In this document: piece after piece, positions 1-9,060 of the stretch
Numbering within the stretch: position 1 is the stretch's first letter
How the letters are laid out: every line of letters begins with the position of its first letter
From: Nocardioides albidus
GTDB taxonomy: Bacteria; Actinomycetota; Actinomycetes; Propionibacteriales; Nocardioidaceae
Direction: 5' to 3'
Assembly (NCBI RefSeq): GCF_006335005.1
Contig: NZ_VDMP01000019.1
Span: 101,763 to 165,762, forward strand
Length of the DNA: 64,000 bases
The notes under the pieces: generated by a model
Told to the model about the DNA's origin: nothing
The model's database searches: none
The model's input: the letters and a program-made list of their open reading frames with translations, nothing else
Program-made: the position numbers and the translations under genes

Positions 1-1
1 G

Positions 2-334
2 AAGTCCCTGCAGGCCGTGATCAAGGCGGCCGGCGCCGCCGACGAGGTGATCGGCACCGACTACCTCAACATCGCCCTCGAGCTGCACCTCGACAACCTC
101 AACGTCGCGGGCGCCCTCACCGGCGGCGTCACCGGGCTGGTCACCGACCTGCTCGACCTGATCGGGCTGGACAAGCTGATCCCGGGCGTCCCGCTCCTCG
201 GCGGCGGCAAGACCGGCGCCAAGGCGGGCGCGAAGAGCGGGCCCGCGCCGGTGCCCGGCACCACGACCGGGACCACGTCGGACCCGCTGGGACTCAACGG
301 CCTCCTGGGGGCCCTGTTCGGACGGGGGGCCTGA
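2..334 (+). CDS. MCE family protein, C-terminal end only (MceE-like)
   Basis: The reading frame is open from the first bases of the window and ends in TGA, so this is the last 110 codons of a gene that starts upstream. The tail is rich in Gly, Leu and Asp (repeated LLDLIGLDKLIPG and GLNGLLGALFG-type segments), much like the C-terminal tail of the complete MceE at 15.3-16.7 kb. An MceF gene follows one base after its stop, which is where MceE lies in mce operons. The MCE domain and any lipobox are outside the window, so the subunit assignment rests on tail character and gene order. Confidence 0.6.
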   Translation, partial: KSLQAVIKAAGAADEVIGTDYLNIALELHLDNLNVAGALTGGVTGLVTDLLDLIGLDKLIPGVPLLGGGKTGAKAGAKSGPAPVPGTTTGTTSDPLGLNGLLGALFGRGA

Positions 335-335
335 G

Positions 336-1421
336 ATGAAGCTCCTGGGCAATCGGCTCTACCTGAGCCTGGCCGGCATCATCGTCGTGCTCATCGTGAC
401 GACCGCCTACATCTTCGCCGCCGTCCTCGACCAGCCCCTGACCTCGCGTCCGGTGGAGGTCAAGGTGGAGCTCGCGCAGACCGGTGGCCTGTTCGAGGGC
501 TCCGTGGTCACCTACCGCGGCATCAAGGTCGGCAAGGTCCGCTCGATCGTCCCCACCGCCGAGGGCGTCGAGGCGACCATCAGGATCACCTCCGGGACCG
601 AGGTCCCGAAGGACTCGGTCGCGCGGGTGCGCAGCCTCTCGCCCGTCGGTGAGCAGTACCTCGACTTCCAGCCCAAGCAGACCAAGGGGCCCTTCCTGGC
701 CACCGGCGACGTCGTGCCCGCCGAGTCCACCGACCTGCCCAAGAGCCTGAGCTCGACGGTCGTGGCGGTCAACAACGTGCTGCGCCAGATCGACGACAAG
801 AAGCTGCGGATCGTCCTGAGCGAGCTGAGCACCGGACTCAAGGGCACCGGTGACGACCTCGGTCAGATCCTGGACCAGGGCACCGCGATCCTGCAGACCC
901 TGGACGAGGTGTGGCCCGAGACCGACCGGATCATCAGCAACTCCGGCAGCGTGCTGTCCATCGCCACCGACAACGCCGACTCCCTGCGCCGGCTCGCCCG
1001 GTCCGCCAAGCAGTTCGCGGCCTTCCTGCGCGACTACGACCCCGAGCTGCGCGATCTCCTCAAGCGGGGCCCGGGGCAGCTCGACGAGCTCGTCAAGCTG
1101 ATCGAGGACGCCAACCAGGTGCTGCCCGGCTTCTTGTCGACCGGGGTCAGCTTCACCGACGTGTTCCGCTCCTACGAGCCGCACCTGCGCGCCCTGCTGC
1201 AGAACTACTCGCCCGGTCTGCGGTCGCTGCTCTCGAAGGTCGTCGGCGGTGAGCTGCGCATCGAGCTCATCCCCGACATGGACCCGCGGTGCAGCTACGG
1301 CACGACCCGCCTCGACCCGAAGCGCACCGAGCGACGCGCGCTCCAGAAGGACGGACGCTGCGCCGCGTCGTTCGCCACGCTCCAGCGCGGGGCCGCCCAC
1401 GCGCCCGGGCCGGTACGGTGA
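336..1421 (+). CDS. MCE family protein, MceF-like (first mce locus)
   Basis: 361-residue substrate-binding subunit of an Mce lipid importer. It has a short cytoplasmic N-terminus, one membrane anchor (about residues 8-31) and then the MCE domain (about 38-120, with GGLFEGSVVTYRGIKVGKV). A long helical region with heptad-like Leu/Asp spacing follows to about residue 330. Mce proteins form a periplasm-spanning channel with YrbE permeases and carry lipids or sterols. The ATG is 2 bp after the preceding stop, and the downstream lipoprotein overlaps by GTGA, so this is the 3' end of an mce operon distinct from the complete one at 9-19 kb. Substrate unknown. Confidence 0.85.
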   Translation: MKLLGNRLYLSLAGIIVVLIVTTAYIFAAVLDQPLTSRPVEVKVELAQTGGLFEGSVVTYRGIKVGKVRSIVPTAEGVEATIRITSGTEVPKDSVARVRSLSPVGEQYLDFQPKQTKGPFLATGDVVPAESTDLPKSLSSTVVAVNNVLRQIDDKKLRIVLSELSTGLKGTGDDLGQILDQGTAILQTLDEVWPETDRIISNSGSVLSIATDNADSLRRLARSAKQFAAFLRDYDPELRDLLKRGPGQLDELVKLIEDANQVLPGFLSTGVSFTDVFRSYEPHLRALLQNYSPGLRSLLSKVVGGELRIELIPDMDPRCSYGTTRLDPKRTERRALQKDGRCAASFATLQRGAAHAPGPVR

Positions 1422-1981
1422 ACCGGGTGACACCACTCCTGCGCTCGCGCGGGCCCTGGGCGCTGCTGTGTGCCCTGCTGCTCGCGGTCGGTCTGCTCGC
1501 CACGGGCTGCGGCTCGGCCTCCGACGACAAGGCACTCGAGGACGCGCTCGCGAAGGTCGACGAGCTGTCCGCGCGCGACGACGCCGAGAAGGCGGCGGTC
1601 GCGGCCGCGAAGGAGGTGCTCGTCCAGGTCACGTCGTACTCGTGGAAGGACGGCGAGCACGACTTCGCCTGGCTCGACCGGCTGTCCAACGCGGAGCTCA
1701 AGGAGAAGCTGGCAGCCAACGTCGCCAAGCTCCAGGAGGCCATCGTCGACGGCAAGGTCACCGCGAAGGGACAGGTCGTGGACGCGGCGGGCCGCGTCGT
1801 CGACGAGACCCAGGTCGAGGTGCTGGCCTTCGTCGACCAGGTCATCACCGACGACCACAACCCCGACGTCAAGGTCGACCAGCAGCGGGTCAGCATGACC
1901 ATGAAGCTCGTCAAGGGCGAGTGGCTCGTCGATCGCCTCGACGTGCTGACCGGGGACAACAGCACCGAGGGCACGCAGTAG
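1418..1981 (+). CDS. Mce-associated lipoprotein
   Basis: 187-residue predicted lipoprotein. A hydrophobic signal segment ends in the lipobox LATGC, predicting cleavage and acylation at the Cys around residue 29. The mature part is a small alpha+beta domain ending in KLVKGEWLVDRLDV, a pattern typical of Mce-associated proteins with an NTF2/SnoaL-like fold. I chose the GTG that overlaps the mceF stop (GTGA) because longer in-frame starts lie inside mceF. It probably stabilises or docks with the Mce complex. The two equivalents in the second locus have membrane anchors instead of a lipobox. Confidence 0.75.
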   Translation: MNRVTPLLRSRGPWALLCALLLAVGLLATGCGSASDDKALEDALAKVDELSARDDAEKAAVAAAKEVLVQVTSYSWKDGEHDFAWLDRLSNAELKEKLAANVAKLQEAIVDGKVTAKGQVVDAAGRVVDETQVEVLAFVDQVITDDHNPDVKVDQQRVSMTMKLVKGEWLVDRLDVLTGDNSTEGTQ

Positions 1982-2003
1982 CGGACTCTGCGCAACCATT
2001 ACT

Positions 2004-3275
2004 GTGACGCGCGTGGGACTCGACGACGGCGACGCTCTGGACGGCCTGCGGACCGTGCTGAGGCGTGTCCTGCTGGCCCTGGTCGGCATCCCGTTCGTGG
2101 TCGCCATCGCGATGTCCCTCGTCGACTCCTACCGGCGCCGCGGCAAGCGGCCCAAGCCCTTCCCGACGACGCCGCCCAGCACGGTGTCCGTCGGCGACGG
2201 TGCCGTGACGACGTACACCTACGGCCGTGACCTGTACGACGACATGCTGGCGGCGATCGAGGGCGCGCAGCGGCAGATCCTCTTCGAGACCTACATCTGG
2301 AAGGGCGACGCCACGGGGGAGCGGTTCAAGAGCGCGCTCATCGCCGCCGCCGAGCGCGGTGTCGACGTCTACTGCATCTACGACGGGTTCGCGAACCTCG
2401 TGGTCTCGCCGGCCTTCCAGCACTTCCCGACGAGCGTCAAGGTGCTGCGCTATCCCGTCTACTCCGCCGGGTGGAGGTTCTTCGACCTGCGACGCTACGG
2501 GCGCGACCACCGCAAGATCCTCGTCGTCGACGACAACGTCGGGTTCGTGGGCGGCTACAACATCGGCTCCGCCTACGAGTCGGAGTGGCGCGACACCCAT
2601 GTCCGCATCACCGGCCCCGCGGTGTGGGACCTCAAGCGGGCCTTCGCCGACTTCTGGAACCTCAACCGGCGCCGGCGGCTGCGCCACTCCGAGCGGCCCC
2701 TGCTGCTGGAGACGGCCTCCACCTGGGAGCCGCGTGTGCGGGTGCAGCGCAACGTGCCGCGGCAGTGGATGTTCCCGATCCGCGCGATGTACATCGAGGC
2801 CATCAACCGCGCCAGCCGCAACGTCTGGATGACCCAGGCCTACTTCCTGCCCGACGAGGACTTCATCGACGCGATGAAGGCCGCGGCACGCCGCGGCGTC
2901 GACGTACGTCTCCTGCTCCCGCTGAAGTCCAACCACATCGTCGCCGACTGGATCTCCCGGGGCTACTTCGCCCAGCTGCTCGACGCGGGGGTGCGGATCC
3001 TGCGCTACCGCGACGCGATGGTCCACGCGAAGACCGCGACCGTCGACGGCACCTGGGCGACCGTGGGGACGGCCAACATCGACCGGCTGAGCCTGTCGGG
3101 CAACTTCGAGATCAACGTGGAGATCATCGACGAGGGGTTCGCCCGCGAGCTCGAGGAGATCTTCGAGGTCGACCAGTCCAACTGCCTGGAGCTGACCAGC
3201 GGCGAGTGGGAGGCGCGCGACGTGCACCGCAAGTTCACCGAGGCGGTCCTGGCCCCGTTGCGTCCGCTGCTGTGA
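2004..3275 (+). CDS. Phospholipase D / cardiolipin synthase-like protein
   Basis: 423 residues. An N-terminal membrane segment (about residues 20-40) precedes two PLD repeats. The first HKD motif is HRKILVVDD (about 169) and the second HAKTATVDG (about 340), each followed by the usual GG or GT-N element, so both catalytic halves are intact. The family transfers phosphatidyl groups through a phospho-histidine intermediate; cardiolipin or related phospholipid synthesis is the likeliest role. GTG start with no clear Shine-Dalgarno sequence. It lies 12 bp before the SDR gene, probably one transcript. Cardiolipin synthase versus a phospholipase or transphosphatidylase cannot be decided from sequence. 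Confidence 0.8.
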   Translation: MTRVGLDDGDALDGLRTVLRRVLLALVGIPFVVAIAMSLVDSYRRRGKRPKPFPTTPPSTVSVGDGAVTTYTYGRDLYDDMLAAIEGAQRQILFETYIWKGDATGERFKSALIAAAERGVDVYCIYDGFANLVVSPAFQHFPTSVKVLRYPVYSAGWRFFDLRRYGRDHRKILVVDDNVGFVGGYNIGSAYESEWRDTHVRITGPAVWDLKRAFADFWNLNRRRRLRHSERPLLLETASTWEPRVRVQRNVPRQWMFPIRAMYIEAINRASRNVWMTQAYFLPDEDFIDAMKAAARRGVDVRLLLPLKSNHIVADWISRGYFAQLLDAGVRILRYRDAMVHAKTATVDGTWATVGTANIDRLSLSGNFEINVEIIDEGFARELEEIFEVDQSNCLELTSGEWEARDVHRKFTEAVLAPLRPLL

Positions 3276-3287
3276 GGAGAGCACCCG

Positions 3288-4175
3288 ATGTGGCTGAGCG
3301 CTCCGGTCCGTGACCTCGCCGGGAGGAACGTCCTCGTCACCGGTGCCGCCAGCGGCATCGGCCGCGCGGTGGCAGAGCAGGCGGCCCAGCAGGGAGCCGT
3401 CCTGCACCTGACCGACGTGCGGGCCGACGCCCTGGCAGCGGTCGCCGACGGGATCCGCGCTCGTGGTGGGCGGGTCGGGACGGCTCGGGCTGCTGACGTC
3501 GCCGACCACGACCAGGTACGCCGCCTCGCCGCGCACGTCACCGAGCAGGCCGGGGCGATGGACGTCGTGCTCAACGTCGCCGGGATCGCGATCTGGGGCA
3601 CGGTCCGCAGCCTCGAGCCCGAGCACTGGCAGCGTCTGGTCGACGTCAACCTGATGGGCCCGATCCACGTGATCGAGGAGTTCCTGCCGCCGATGATCGA
3701 CGCGGGGCGTGGAGGCCAGCTGGTCAACGTCTCCTCGGCGGCCGGCATCATCGCGATGCCCTGGCACGCGGCCTACAGCGCCAGCAAGTTCGGGCTGCGC
3801 GGCGTCTCCGAGGTGCTGCGCTACGACCTGCGCAAGCACCGGATCGGGGTCAGCCTGGTCTGCCCCGGCGGCGTCGACACCGGCCTGGTGGAGACGATCC
3901 GGATCGCGGGGATCGACCAGCAGAGCAGGGCCTTCGTCCGTGCGCGACGGCACTTCCAGAAGCGCGCGGTCTCGCCCGAGCAGGCCGCCGAGGCCATCTG
4001 GCGGGGCGCGCTGCGCAACCGGTACTGGGTCTACACCTCGCCCGACATCCGTCTCGCGCACTGGCTGCAGCGCTACTTCCCGCCCGGGTACGCCCTTGCG
4101 ATGCGCGCGTTCAACTACGGCGCCAACCGCGTGCTGCCGGCCGTCGAGCAGGCCCGACGCCCGGACCTCGGATGA
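3288..4175 (+). CDS. SDR family oxidoreductase
   Basis: 295-residue classical short-chain dehydrogenase/reductase. The cofactor motif TGAASGIG lies near residues 19-26, NVAG near 98, and the catalytic Ser-Tyr-Lys set as VSSAAG plus YSASK (about 163-167). The longer C-terminal part, containing WRGALRNRYWVYTSPD and a region rich in aromatic and basic residues, suggests membrane association, as in SDRs acting on lipid substrates. A good AGGAG site precedes the ATG. Its stop overlaps the next gene by ATGA. Substrate unknown; sterol or fatty acyl derivatives are possible given the neighbourhood. Confidence 0.8.
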   Translation: MWLSAPVRDLAGRNVLVTGAASGIGRAVAEQAAQQGAVLHLTDVRADALAAVADGIRARGGRVGTARAADVADHDQVRRLAAHVTEQAGAMDVVLNVAGIAIWGTVRSLEPEHWQRLVDVNLMGPIHVIEEFLPPMIDAGRGGQLVNVSSAAGIIAMPWHAAYSASKFGLRGVSEVLRYDLRKHRIGVSLVCPGGVDTGLVETIRIAGIDQQSRAFVRARRHFQKRAVSPEQAAEAIWRGALRNRYWVYTSPDIRLAHWLQRYFPPGYALAMRAFNYGANRVLPAVEQARRPDLG

Positions 4176-4726
4176 GCCGGCCGGCGGGACAGCCGCGGAT
4201 CGCGCCCGGCGGCTGGCGCGAGGTCGGACCCCTCGTCGCCGTCTTCGCGAGAGCCGCAGGCCGGGTGCAGGGCACCGAGCCCCCGGCGGTGTTCCTCACC
4301 CTGGGCCGGCATCGCCGACTGTTCTGGGGATGGCTGCACTTCGCCGGCCGGCTGATGCCCGGCGGCCGACTGTCCCGCCGGGAGTCGGAACTGGTCATCC
4401 TGCGCGTCGCGAGCCGTCGCCGGTCGGCGTACGAGCTCGCCCAGCACCGCCGCCTGGCCCGCCGTGCGGGCCTGACCGGCGAGGAGATCGACGGCATCGA
4501 GACCGGGGGCGTCACGGGGGAGTCGCTCACCGCGCGGGAGCGGCTGCTCCTGCGCGCCGCCGACGAGCTCCTCGGGACCCACGACCTCTCCGATCCGCTG
4601 TGGGCCGAGCTGGGAGAGCGGTTCGACGACCGCGAGCGGATCGAGATCGTGATGCTCGTCGAGCACTACGCGATGCTCGCCACGACGCTGCAGGTGCTGC
4701 GGGTCCAGCCCGACAAGCCGCGATAG
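4172..4726 (+). CDS. Carboxymuconolactone decarboxylase / AhpD-like family protein
   Basis: 184 residues with the all-helical CMD/AhpD pattern: [16 protein letters not shown], then [20 protein letters not shown], and later a second helical pair ending [15 protein letters not shown]. The conserved His of the family is present (AQHRRLA), but I see no CxxC, so a peroxidase-type AhpD activity is unlikely. Members include decarboxylases and many uncharacterised proteins next to oxidoreductases. ATGA overlap with the SDR implies translational coupling and perhaps consecutive steps on one substrate. Confidence 0.7.
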   Translation: MSRPAGQPRIAPGGWREVGPLVAVFARAAGRVQGTEPPAVFLTLGRHRRLFWGWLHFAGRLMPGGRLSRRESELVILRVASRRRSAYELAQHRRLARRAGLTGEEIDGIETGGVTGESLTARERLLLRAADELLGTHDLSDPLWAELGERFDDRERIEIVMLVEHYAMLATTLQVLRVQPDKPR

Positions 4727-4748
4727 CCGGGCTGTCGGCGCCCCCTCG

Positions 4749-4754
4749 TACGCT
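4749..4754 (+). promoter_or_regulatory. Predicted -10 element of leaderless uvrB promoter
   Basis: TACGCT matches the actinobacterial -10 pattern TAnnnT. The ATG of uvrB begins 7 nt after its last base, so transcription would begin at the start codon. There is no Shine-Dalgarno sequence before the ATG, as expected for a leaderless mRNA. No LexA/SOS box is visible in the 34-bp gap. Confidence 0.5.
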
Positions 4755-4760
4755 GGAGCC

Positions 4761-6899
4761 ATGCGTCCGGTCACCGATCTCGAGCGTCGTGTCGCGCCGT
4801 TCCACGTGCAGTCCGACTACCAGCCCTCCGGTGACCAGCCGGCGGCGATCGCGGAGATCACCCGGCGCCTGAACGACGGTGTCCAGGACGTCGTCCTGCT
4901 CGGCGCGACCGGCACCGGCAAGACCGCGACGGTGGCCTGGGTGGCCGAGCAGGTGCAGCGCCCGCTGCTGGTGCTGCAGCCCAACAAGACGCTGGCGGCC
5001 CAGTTCGCCAACGAGCTGCGCCAGCTGTTCCCCGACAACGCGATCGAGTACTTCGTCTCCTACTACGACTACTACCAGCCCGAGGCCTACGTCCCCCAGA
5101 CCGACACCTACATCGAGAAGGACTCCTCGATCAACGAGGAGGTGGAGCGGCTGCGCCACTCGGCCACCAACAGCCTGCTCACGCGGCGCGACGTGATCGT
5201 GGTCTCGACGGTGTCGTGCATCTACGGCCTCGGCACCCCGCAGGAGTACGTCGACCGCATGGTCCGGCTGCGCGTGGGCGAGGAGCACGACCGCGACTCC
5301 GTCCTGCGCCGTCTCGTCGAGATCCAGTACACCCGCAACGACCTCGCCTTCACCCGCGGCACCTTCCGGGTCCGGGGAGACACCCTCGAGATCTTCCCGG
5401 TCTACGAGGAGATGGCGGTCCGCATCGAGTTCTTCGGCGACGAGATCGAGCGGTTGATGACCCTGCACCCGGTCACCGGGGAGGTCCTCACCGAGGACCA
5501 GGAGCTCTACGTCTTCCCCGCGAGCCACTACATCGCCGGCCCGGAGCGGATGGAGCGCGCGATCCGGGGGATCGAGGCCGAGCTCGCCGAGCAGCTCACG
5601 ACCTTCGAGCGGCAGGGCAAGATGCTCGAGGCCCAGCGGCTGCGGATGCGCACCACCTACGACATCGAGATGATGCGGCAGGTCGGCTCCTGCTCGGGCA
5701 TCGAGAACTACTCGATGCACATGGACGGCCGCAGCCGCGGCAGCGCCCCCAACACGCTGCTCGACTACTTCCCCGAGGACTTCGTGCTCGTCGTCGACGA
5801 GTCGCACGTCGCGGTCCCGCAGATCGGTGGCATGTACGAGGGCGACATGTCCCGCAAGCGCAACCTGGTCGAGCACGGCTTCCGCCTGCCGAGCGCCATG
5901 GACAACCGACCGCTGCGCTGGGAGGAGTTCCTCGAGCGGATCGGGCAGACCGTCTACCTCTCGGCGACGCCGGGCGACTACGAGCTCGACAAGGTGCAGG
6001 GCGACGTCGTCGAGCAGATCATCCGCCCGACCGGCCTGGTCGACCCCGAGGTCGTGGTGAAGCCGACGAAGGGCCAGATCGACGACCTGATCCACGAGAT
6101 CCGCCTCCGCACGGAGAAGGAGGAGCGGGTCCTGGTCACGACGCTGACCAAGAAGATGTCCGAGGACCTCACCGACTACCTCCTCGACGCCGGCATCCGC
6201 ACCCGCTACCTCCACTCGGAGGTCGACACCCTCAAGCGGATCGAGCTGCTGCGCGACCTGCGCCTGGGCCTCTACGACGTGCTCGTCGGCATCAACCTGC
6301 TCCGCGAGGGGCTCGACCTGCCCGAGGTGTCGCTGGTCGCGATCCTCGACGCCGACAAGGAGGGCTTCCTGCGCTCCGACAAGTCGCTCATCCAGACCAT
6401 CGGCCGCGCCGCCCGCAACGTGTCGGGCGAGGTGCACATGTACGCCGACCGGATCACCCCGTCGATGGCGTCGGCCATCGACGAGACCAACCGGCGCCGG
6501 GCCAAGCAGGTCGCCTACAACGAGGCGCACGGGATCGACCCGCAGCCGCTGCGCAAGAAGATCGCCGACATCACCGAGATGCTGGCCCGCGAGGACGAGA
6601 CCACCCAGGAGCTGCTCCAGACCTGGGCCGACGTCGGCCAGAAGGGCCGTGCCGGCGGCGTGAAGCCTGCGCGGTCGGGGAAGTCGCCGACGCCGCACCT
6701 GCGCAGCACCGACATCGGCGGGCACGCGGCCGAGCTGGCCGGCATGCCCAGCTCCGACCTGGCCCAGCTGATCCAGGACCTCACCGACCAGATGAAGGCG
6801 GCCGCCGCGGAGCTGCAGTTCGAGCTCGCGGCCCGCCTGCGCGACGAGATCGGCGAGCTGAAGAAGGAGTTGCGCCAGATGCTCGAAGCGACCAAGTGA
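4761..6899 (+). CDS. uvrB: Excinuclease ABC subunit B
   Basis: 712-residue UvrB, full family length. Walker A is GATGTGKT (48-55). The damage-probing beta-hairpin region follows ([20 protein letters not shown]), then VVDESH in the helicase core, [10 protein letters not shown], the second RecA-like lobe with [13 protein letters not shown], and a C-terminal UVR coiled-coil (about 670-705) that binds UvrA/UvrC. It opens DNA at lesions and hands them to UvrC for incision. It appears leaderless and overlaps the following MFS gene by GTGA, an uncommon partner. Confidence 0.97.
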   Translation: MRPVTDLERRVAPFHVQSDYQPSGDQPAAIAEITRRLNDGVQDVVLLGATGTGKTATVAWVAEQVQRPLLVLQPNKTLAAQFANELRQLFPDNAIEYFVSYYDYYQPEAYVPQTDTYIEKDSSINEEVERLRHSATNSLLTRRDVIVVSTVSCIYGLGTPQEYVDRMVRLRVGEEHDRDSVLRRLVEIQYTRNDLAFTRGTFRVRGDTLEIFPVYEEMAVRIEFFGDEIERLMTLHPVTGEVLTEDQELYVFPASHYIAGPERMERAIRGIEAELAEQLTTFERQGKMLEAQRLRMRTTYDIEMMRQVGSCSGIENYSMHMDGRSRGSAPNTLLDYFPEDFVLVVDESHVAVPQIGGMYEGDMSRKRNLVEHGFRLPSAMDNRPLRWEEFLERIGQTVYLSATPGDYELDKVQGDVVEQIIRPTGLVDPEVVVKPTKGQIDDLIHEIRLRTEKEERVLVTTLTKKMSEDLTDYLLDAGIRTRYLHSEVDTLKRIELLRDLRLGLYDVLVGINLLREGLDLPEVSLVAILDADKEGFLRSDKSLIQTIGRAARNVSGEVHMYADRITPSMASAIDETNRRRAKQVAYNEAHGIDPQPLRKKIADITEMLAREDETTQELLQTWADVGQKGRAGGVKPARSGKSPTPHLRSTDIGGHAAELAGMPSSDLAQLIQDLTDQMKAAAAELQFELAARLRDEIGELKKELRQMLEATK

Positions 6900-8200
6900 G
6901 CGTCTCGCGTCGCTACGTCGTCTGGACCGTCGGCCTCCTCGTCTACGCGCTCGCGGTCTTCCACCGCAGCAGCCTCGCCGTCGCGGGCCTGGCCGCGACG
7001 GAGCGCTTCGACATCTCGGCGAGCCAGCTGGCGTCGTTCACGGTCCTGCAGCTGCTGGTCTACGCCTCGATGCAGATCCCGGTCGGCCTGATGGTCGACC
7101 GGTTCGGCTCCCGGACGGTGCTGACGGTCGCCGTGATGGTGGTCAGCATCGGGCAGGCCGCCTTCGCGTTCGCCGACAGCTACGCCCTGGCCCTCGGCGC
7201 CCGGGTGCTCGTCGGCGCCGGGGACGCGATGACCTTCATCTGCGTGCTGCGCCTGGTCACCTCGTGGTTCCCGCGCGGGCAGGTGCCGCTGATCAGCCAG
7301 CTCACCGGCAACCTCGGCCAGATCGGTGCGCTCGCGGCCGCCGCACCCATGACCTGGGCGCTGGGCCAGGTCGGCTGGACCCGGGCCTACCTCGCCGGTG
7401 CCGTCGCGGGCCTCGGCGCTCTGGTCGTGCTCCGCCTCCCGCTCCACGACTCGCCGGAGCACCCCCACCTGCGCGGCGTCCCGATGAGCGCCCGCGACCT
7501 CGTCGCCAGCCTCGGCGCCTCCTGGGCCCAACCCGGCACCCGGCTCGGGCTGTGGGTCCACTTCTCGACGCCGTTCGCCACCACGATGATGTCCCTGCTG
7601 TGGGGCTATCCGTTCCTGGTCACCGCCGAGCACCTCTCGCCGGGCGCGGCGAGCGCGCTGCTGTCACTGCTCGTCGCGACCTCCGTCGCCTACGGCCCGC
7701 TGCTCGGCTGGCTGGTGGGCCGGCACCCGTGGCACCGGTCCACCACGGCGCTGGTGATCGTGGCTGCGCTCGCGACGGTGTGGGGGCTGGTGCTGCTCTG
7801 GCCGGGCGACGCTCCGATGCCGCTGCTGGTCCTGCTGATCGTGGTGGTCGGCGCCGGCGGCCCGGGGTCGATGATCGGCTTCGACGTGGCCCGCACGAGC
7901 AACCCGGACCATCGGACGGCGAGCGCGAGCGGGATCATCAACGTCGGCGGGTTCACCTCGGCCCTCCTGGCGGTCCTCGCCGTCGGTGCCGTGCTCGACC
8001 TGCTGACACCGGGGGAGGGCGGCTACACCGCCGAGGCCTTCCGGTGGGCGATGGCGACCCAGTACGTGCTCTGGGCGCTCGGCGTGATCCAGATCGTGCG
8101 CTACCGGCGCCGGATCCGCTCCCTGACGACCCGGGAGCAGGTGGCCTCGGGCTCGTCGATGATCGAGGGCGACGGCCTGCTCACCCGCGGCGTGCGCTGA
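6896..8200 (+). CDS. MFS transporter
   Basis: 434 residues with about twelve hydrophobic segments. A loop between segments 2 and 3 reads [10 protein letters not shown], the MFS A-like signature; the equivalent loop in the second half is [12 protein letters not shown]. Start set at the GTG overlapping the uvrB stop; the reading frame is open far upstream inside uvrB, but no membrane protein is encoded there. The substrate cannot be deduced; related actinobacterial genes are usually annotated as nitrate/nitrite- or drug-type MFS. The 3' end overlaps the convergent channel gene by 20 bp. Confidence 0.8.
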   Translation: MSVSRRYVVWTVGLLVYALAVFHRSSLAVAGLAATERFDISASQLASFTVLQLLVYASMQIPVGLMVDRFGSRTVLTVAVMVVSIGQAAFAFADSYALALGARVLVGAGDAMTFICVLRLVTSWFPRGQVPLISQLTGNLGQIGALAAAAPMTWALGQVGWTRAYLAGAVAGLGALVVLRLPLHDSPEHPHLRGVPMSARDLVASLGASWAQPGTRLGLWVHFSTPFATTMMSLLWGYPFLVTAEHLSPGAASALLSLLVATSVAYGPLLGWLVGRHPWHRSTTALVIVAALATVWGLVLLWPGDAPMPLLVLLIVVVGAGGPGSMIGFDVARTSNPDHRTASASGIINVGGFTSALLAVLAVGAVLDLLTPGEGGYTAEAFRWAMATQYVLWALGVIQIVRYRRRIRSLTTREQVASGSSMIEGDGLLTRGVR

Positions 8201-8867
8201 GACCGATGAGGCGGGCGACGACCAGCGCGACGTAGAAGACGCCCGCGACCTGCTCCACCATCACGAACGAGCGCGCCTGGTCGACGACCGGGTAGACGTC
8301 GGAGAGACCGACGCTGGTCAGCGTGGTGAAGGAGAGGAAGAGCAGCTCGAACCAGCTCAGCGGAGTCTCGCCCTGAGGGCTGTTGAAGCCGACGAACGAG
8401 CCGGGCCACAGGAACTGGGTGGCGGCGTACAGGTAGGCGAACGCCCAGGCCACGACGGTGAACGCCGCTCCGGTCGCGTACAGCTCGTCCAGGGTGACCT
8501 TGTCGTCGTGGAAGAGGTACCTGATCATCGAGTACGACACGAACAGGTAGAACGGCACGTGGAAGGCCGCCGACGCCAGCACGACGGCCGCTACGTCGGG
8601 CTCGACCGCCTCGAGCACGGCCAGGACGACGGCCGGGCCGCCCAGCAGAAGTCCCACCCAGGTCAGTGTCGGCGTGCGCCGTACCGCCCATACCGCGCTC
8701 AACACGACCGCCACCTGGAACACGCCGACCACCGCACGCCCGGCGGCCGTCCCGCCGAGTGCGGGGTAGGCGAGGACGACGACGAGCTGTGCGGCCAGGA
8801 GCACGGCCGAGGGGTGGCGCGCCACGGTCACCAGGAACCGGGGCAGCCGGGCGGCGTTGGTCTGCAC
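8181..8867 (-). CDS. Ion channel-like membrane protein (degenerate pore filter)
   Basis: 228 residues with about six hydrophobic segments. Near the C-terminus, SWFELLFLSFTTLTSVGLSD lines up with the pore helix and filter of two-transmembrane potassium channel domains, but the signature TVGYGD reads SVGLSD. The conserved filter Tyr and second Gly are therefore missing, and K+ selectivity is doubtful. The rest resembles poorly characterised ion channel family proteins. GTG start; TAGGAT on the same strand, 7-8 nt upstream, predicts a leaderless message. Confidence 0.65.
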   Translation of the reverse strand: MQTNAARLPRFLVTVARHPSAVLLAAQLVVVLAYPALGGTAAGRAVVGVFQVAVVLSAVWAVRRTPTLTWVGLLLGGPAVVLAVLEAVEPDVAAVVLASAAFHVPFYLFVSYSMIRYLFHDDKVTLDELYATGAAFTVVAWAFAYLYAATQFLWPGSFVGFNSPQGETPLSWFELLFLSFTTLTSVGLSDVYPVVDQARSFVMVEQVAGVFYVALVVARLIGLSARRG

Positions 8868-8874
8868 CCGGCCG

Positions 8875-8880
8875 ATCCTA
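8875..8880 (-). promoter_or_regulatory. Predicted -10 element for the channel-like gene
   Basis: Reading the minus strand, TAGGAT lies 7 nt before the GTG start codon, giving a leaderless promoter of the same geometry as several others in this window. Confidence 0.4.
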
Positions 8881-8970
8881 GGGAAGACCGGGCCGCGAGC
8901 CCGGACGTGACCCCGCGCCCGGTGCTGCCGTTAGGGAGCAGGGGGGCCAACTCGGCCACGTGACGGTCAT

Positions 8971-8987
8971 GTTGTGTCGCTCACAAC
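8971..8987. promoter_or_regulatory. Inverted repeat GTTGTG-N5-CACAAC
   Basis: Perfect 6-bp arms separated by TCGCT, placed directly upstream of the KstR-type box of the mce operon. The spacing is too short for the CRP/GlxR pattern (TGTG-N8-CACA). It may be an operator for a second regulator of mce transcription. No factor can be named. Confidence 0.35.
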
Positions 8988-9001
8988 GAGAACGTGTTCT
9001 A
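8988..9001 (+). promoter_or_regulatory. KstR-type operator upstream of yrbE/mce operon
   Basis: GAGAACGTGTTCTA fits the KstR consensus TnnAACnnGTTnnA except for the first base. It abuts TAATAT (9000-9005), a good -10 hexamer, so repressor binding would block RNA polymerase. Transcription would begin near 9012, leaving a roughly 50-nt leader with AGAGGAG before the GTG of yrbEA. KstR is a TetR repressor of sterol uptake and degradation genes, and its gene lies at 23 kb. Confidence 0.7.
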
Positions 9002-9060
9002 ATATCGCGGTGCCCGCAGTGCGGGCCGACGGGACAGACGGGCGCGAGAGGAGTCGGGGC

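Noticed and set aside
1911..4061. Long open frame on the minus strand (over 700 codons) opposite the PLD and SDR genes
   Set aside because: It mirrors the codon pattern of the plus-strand genes in GC-rich DNA and translates to low-complexity Arg/Asp/Gly-rich sequence with no domain. The plus-strand genes have intact motifs.
4727..4760. SOS (LexA) box upstream of uvrB
   Set aside because: No GAACnnnnGTTC-type sequence occurs in the short gap.
4527..6725. 730-codon minus-strand frame opposite uvrB
   Set aside because: Antisense shadow of a fully conserved uvrB; sequence is Leu/Val/Asp/Gly repetitive with no recognisable fold.
8971..8987. CRP/GlxR binding site in the mce promoter
   Set aside because: TGTG and CACA are separated by 5 bases instead of 8; kept only as an unassigned inverted repeat.
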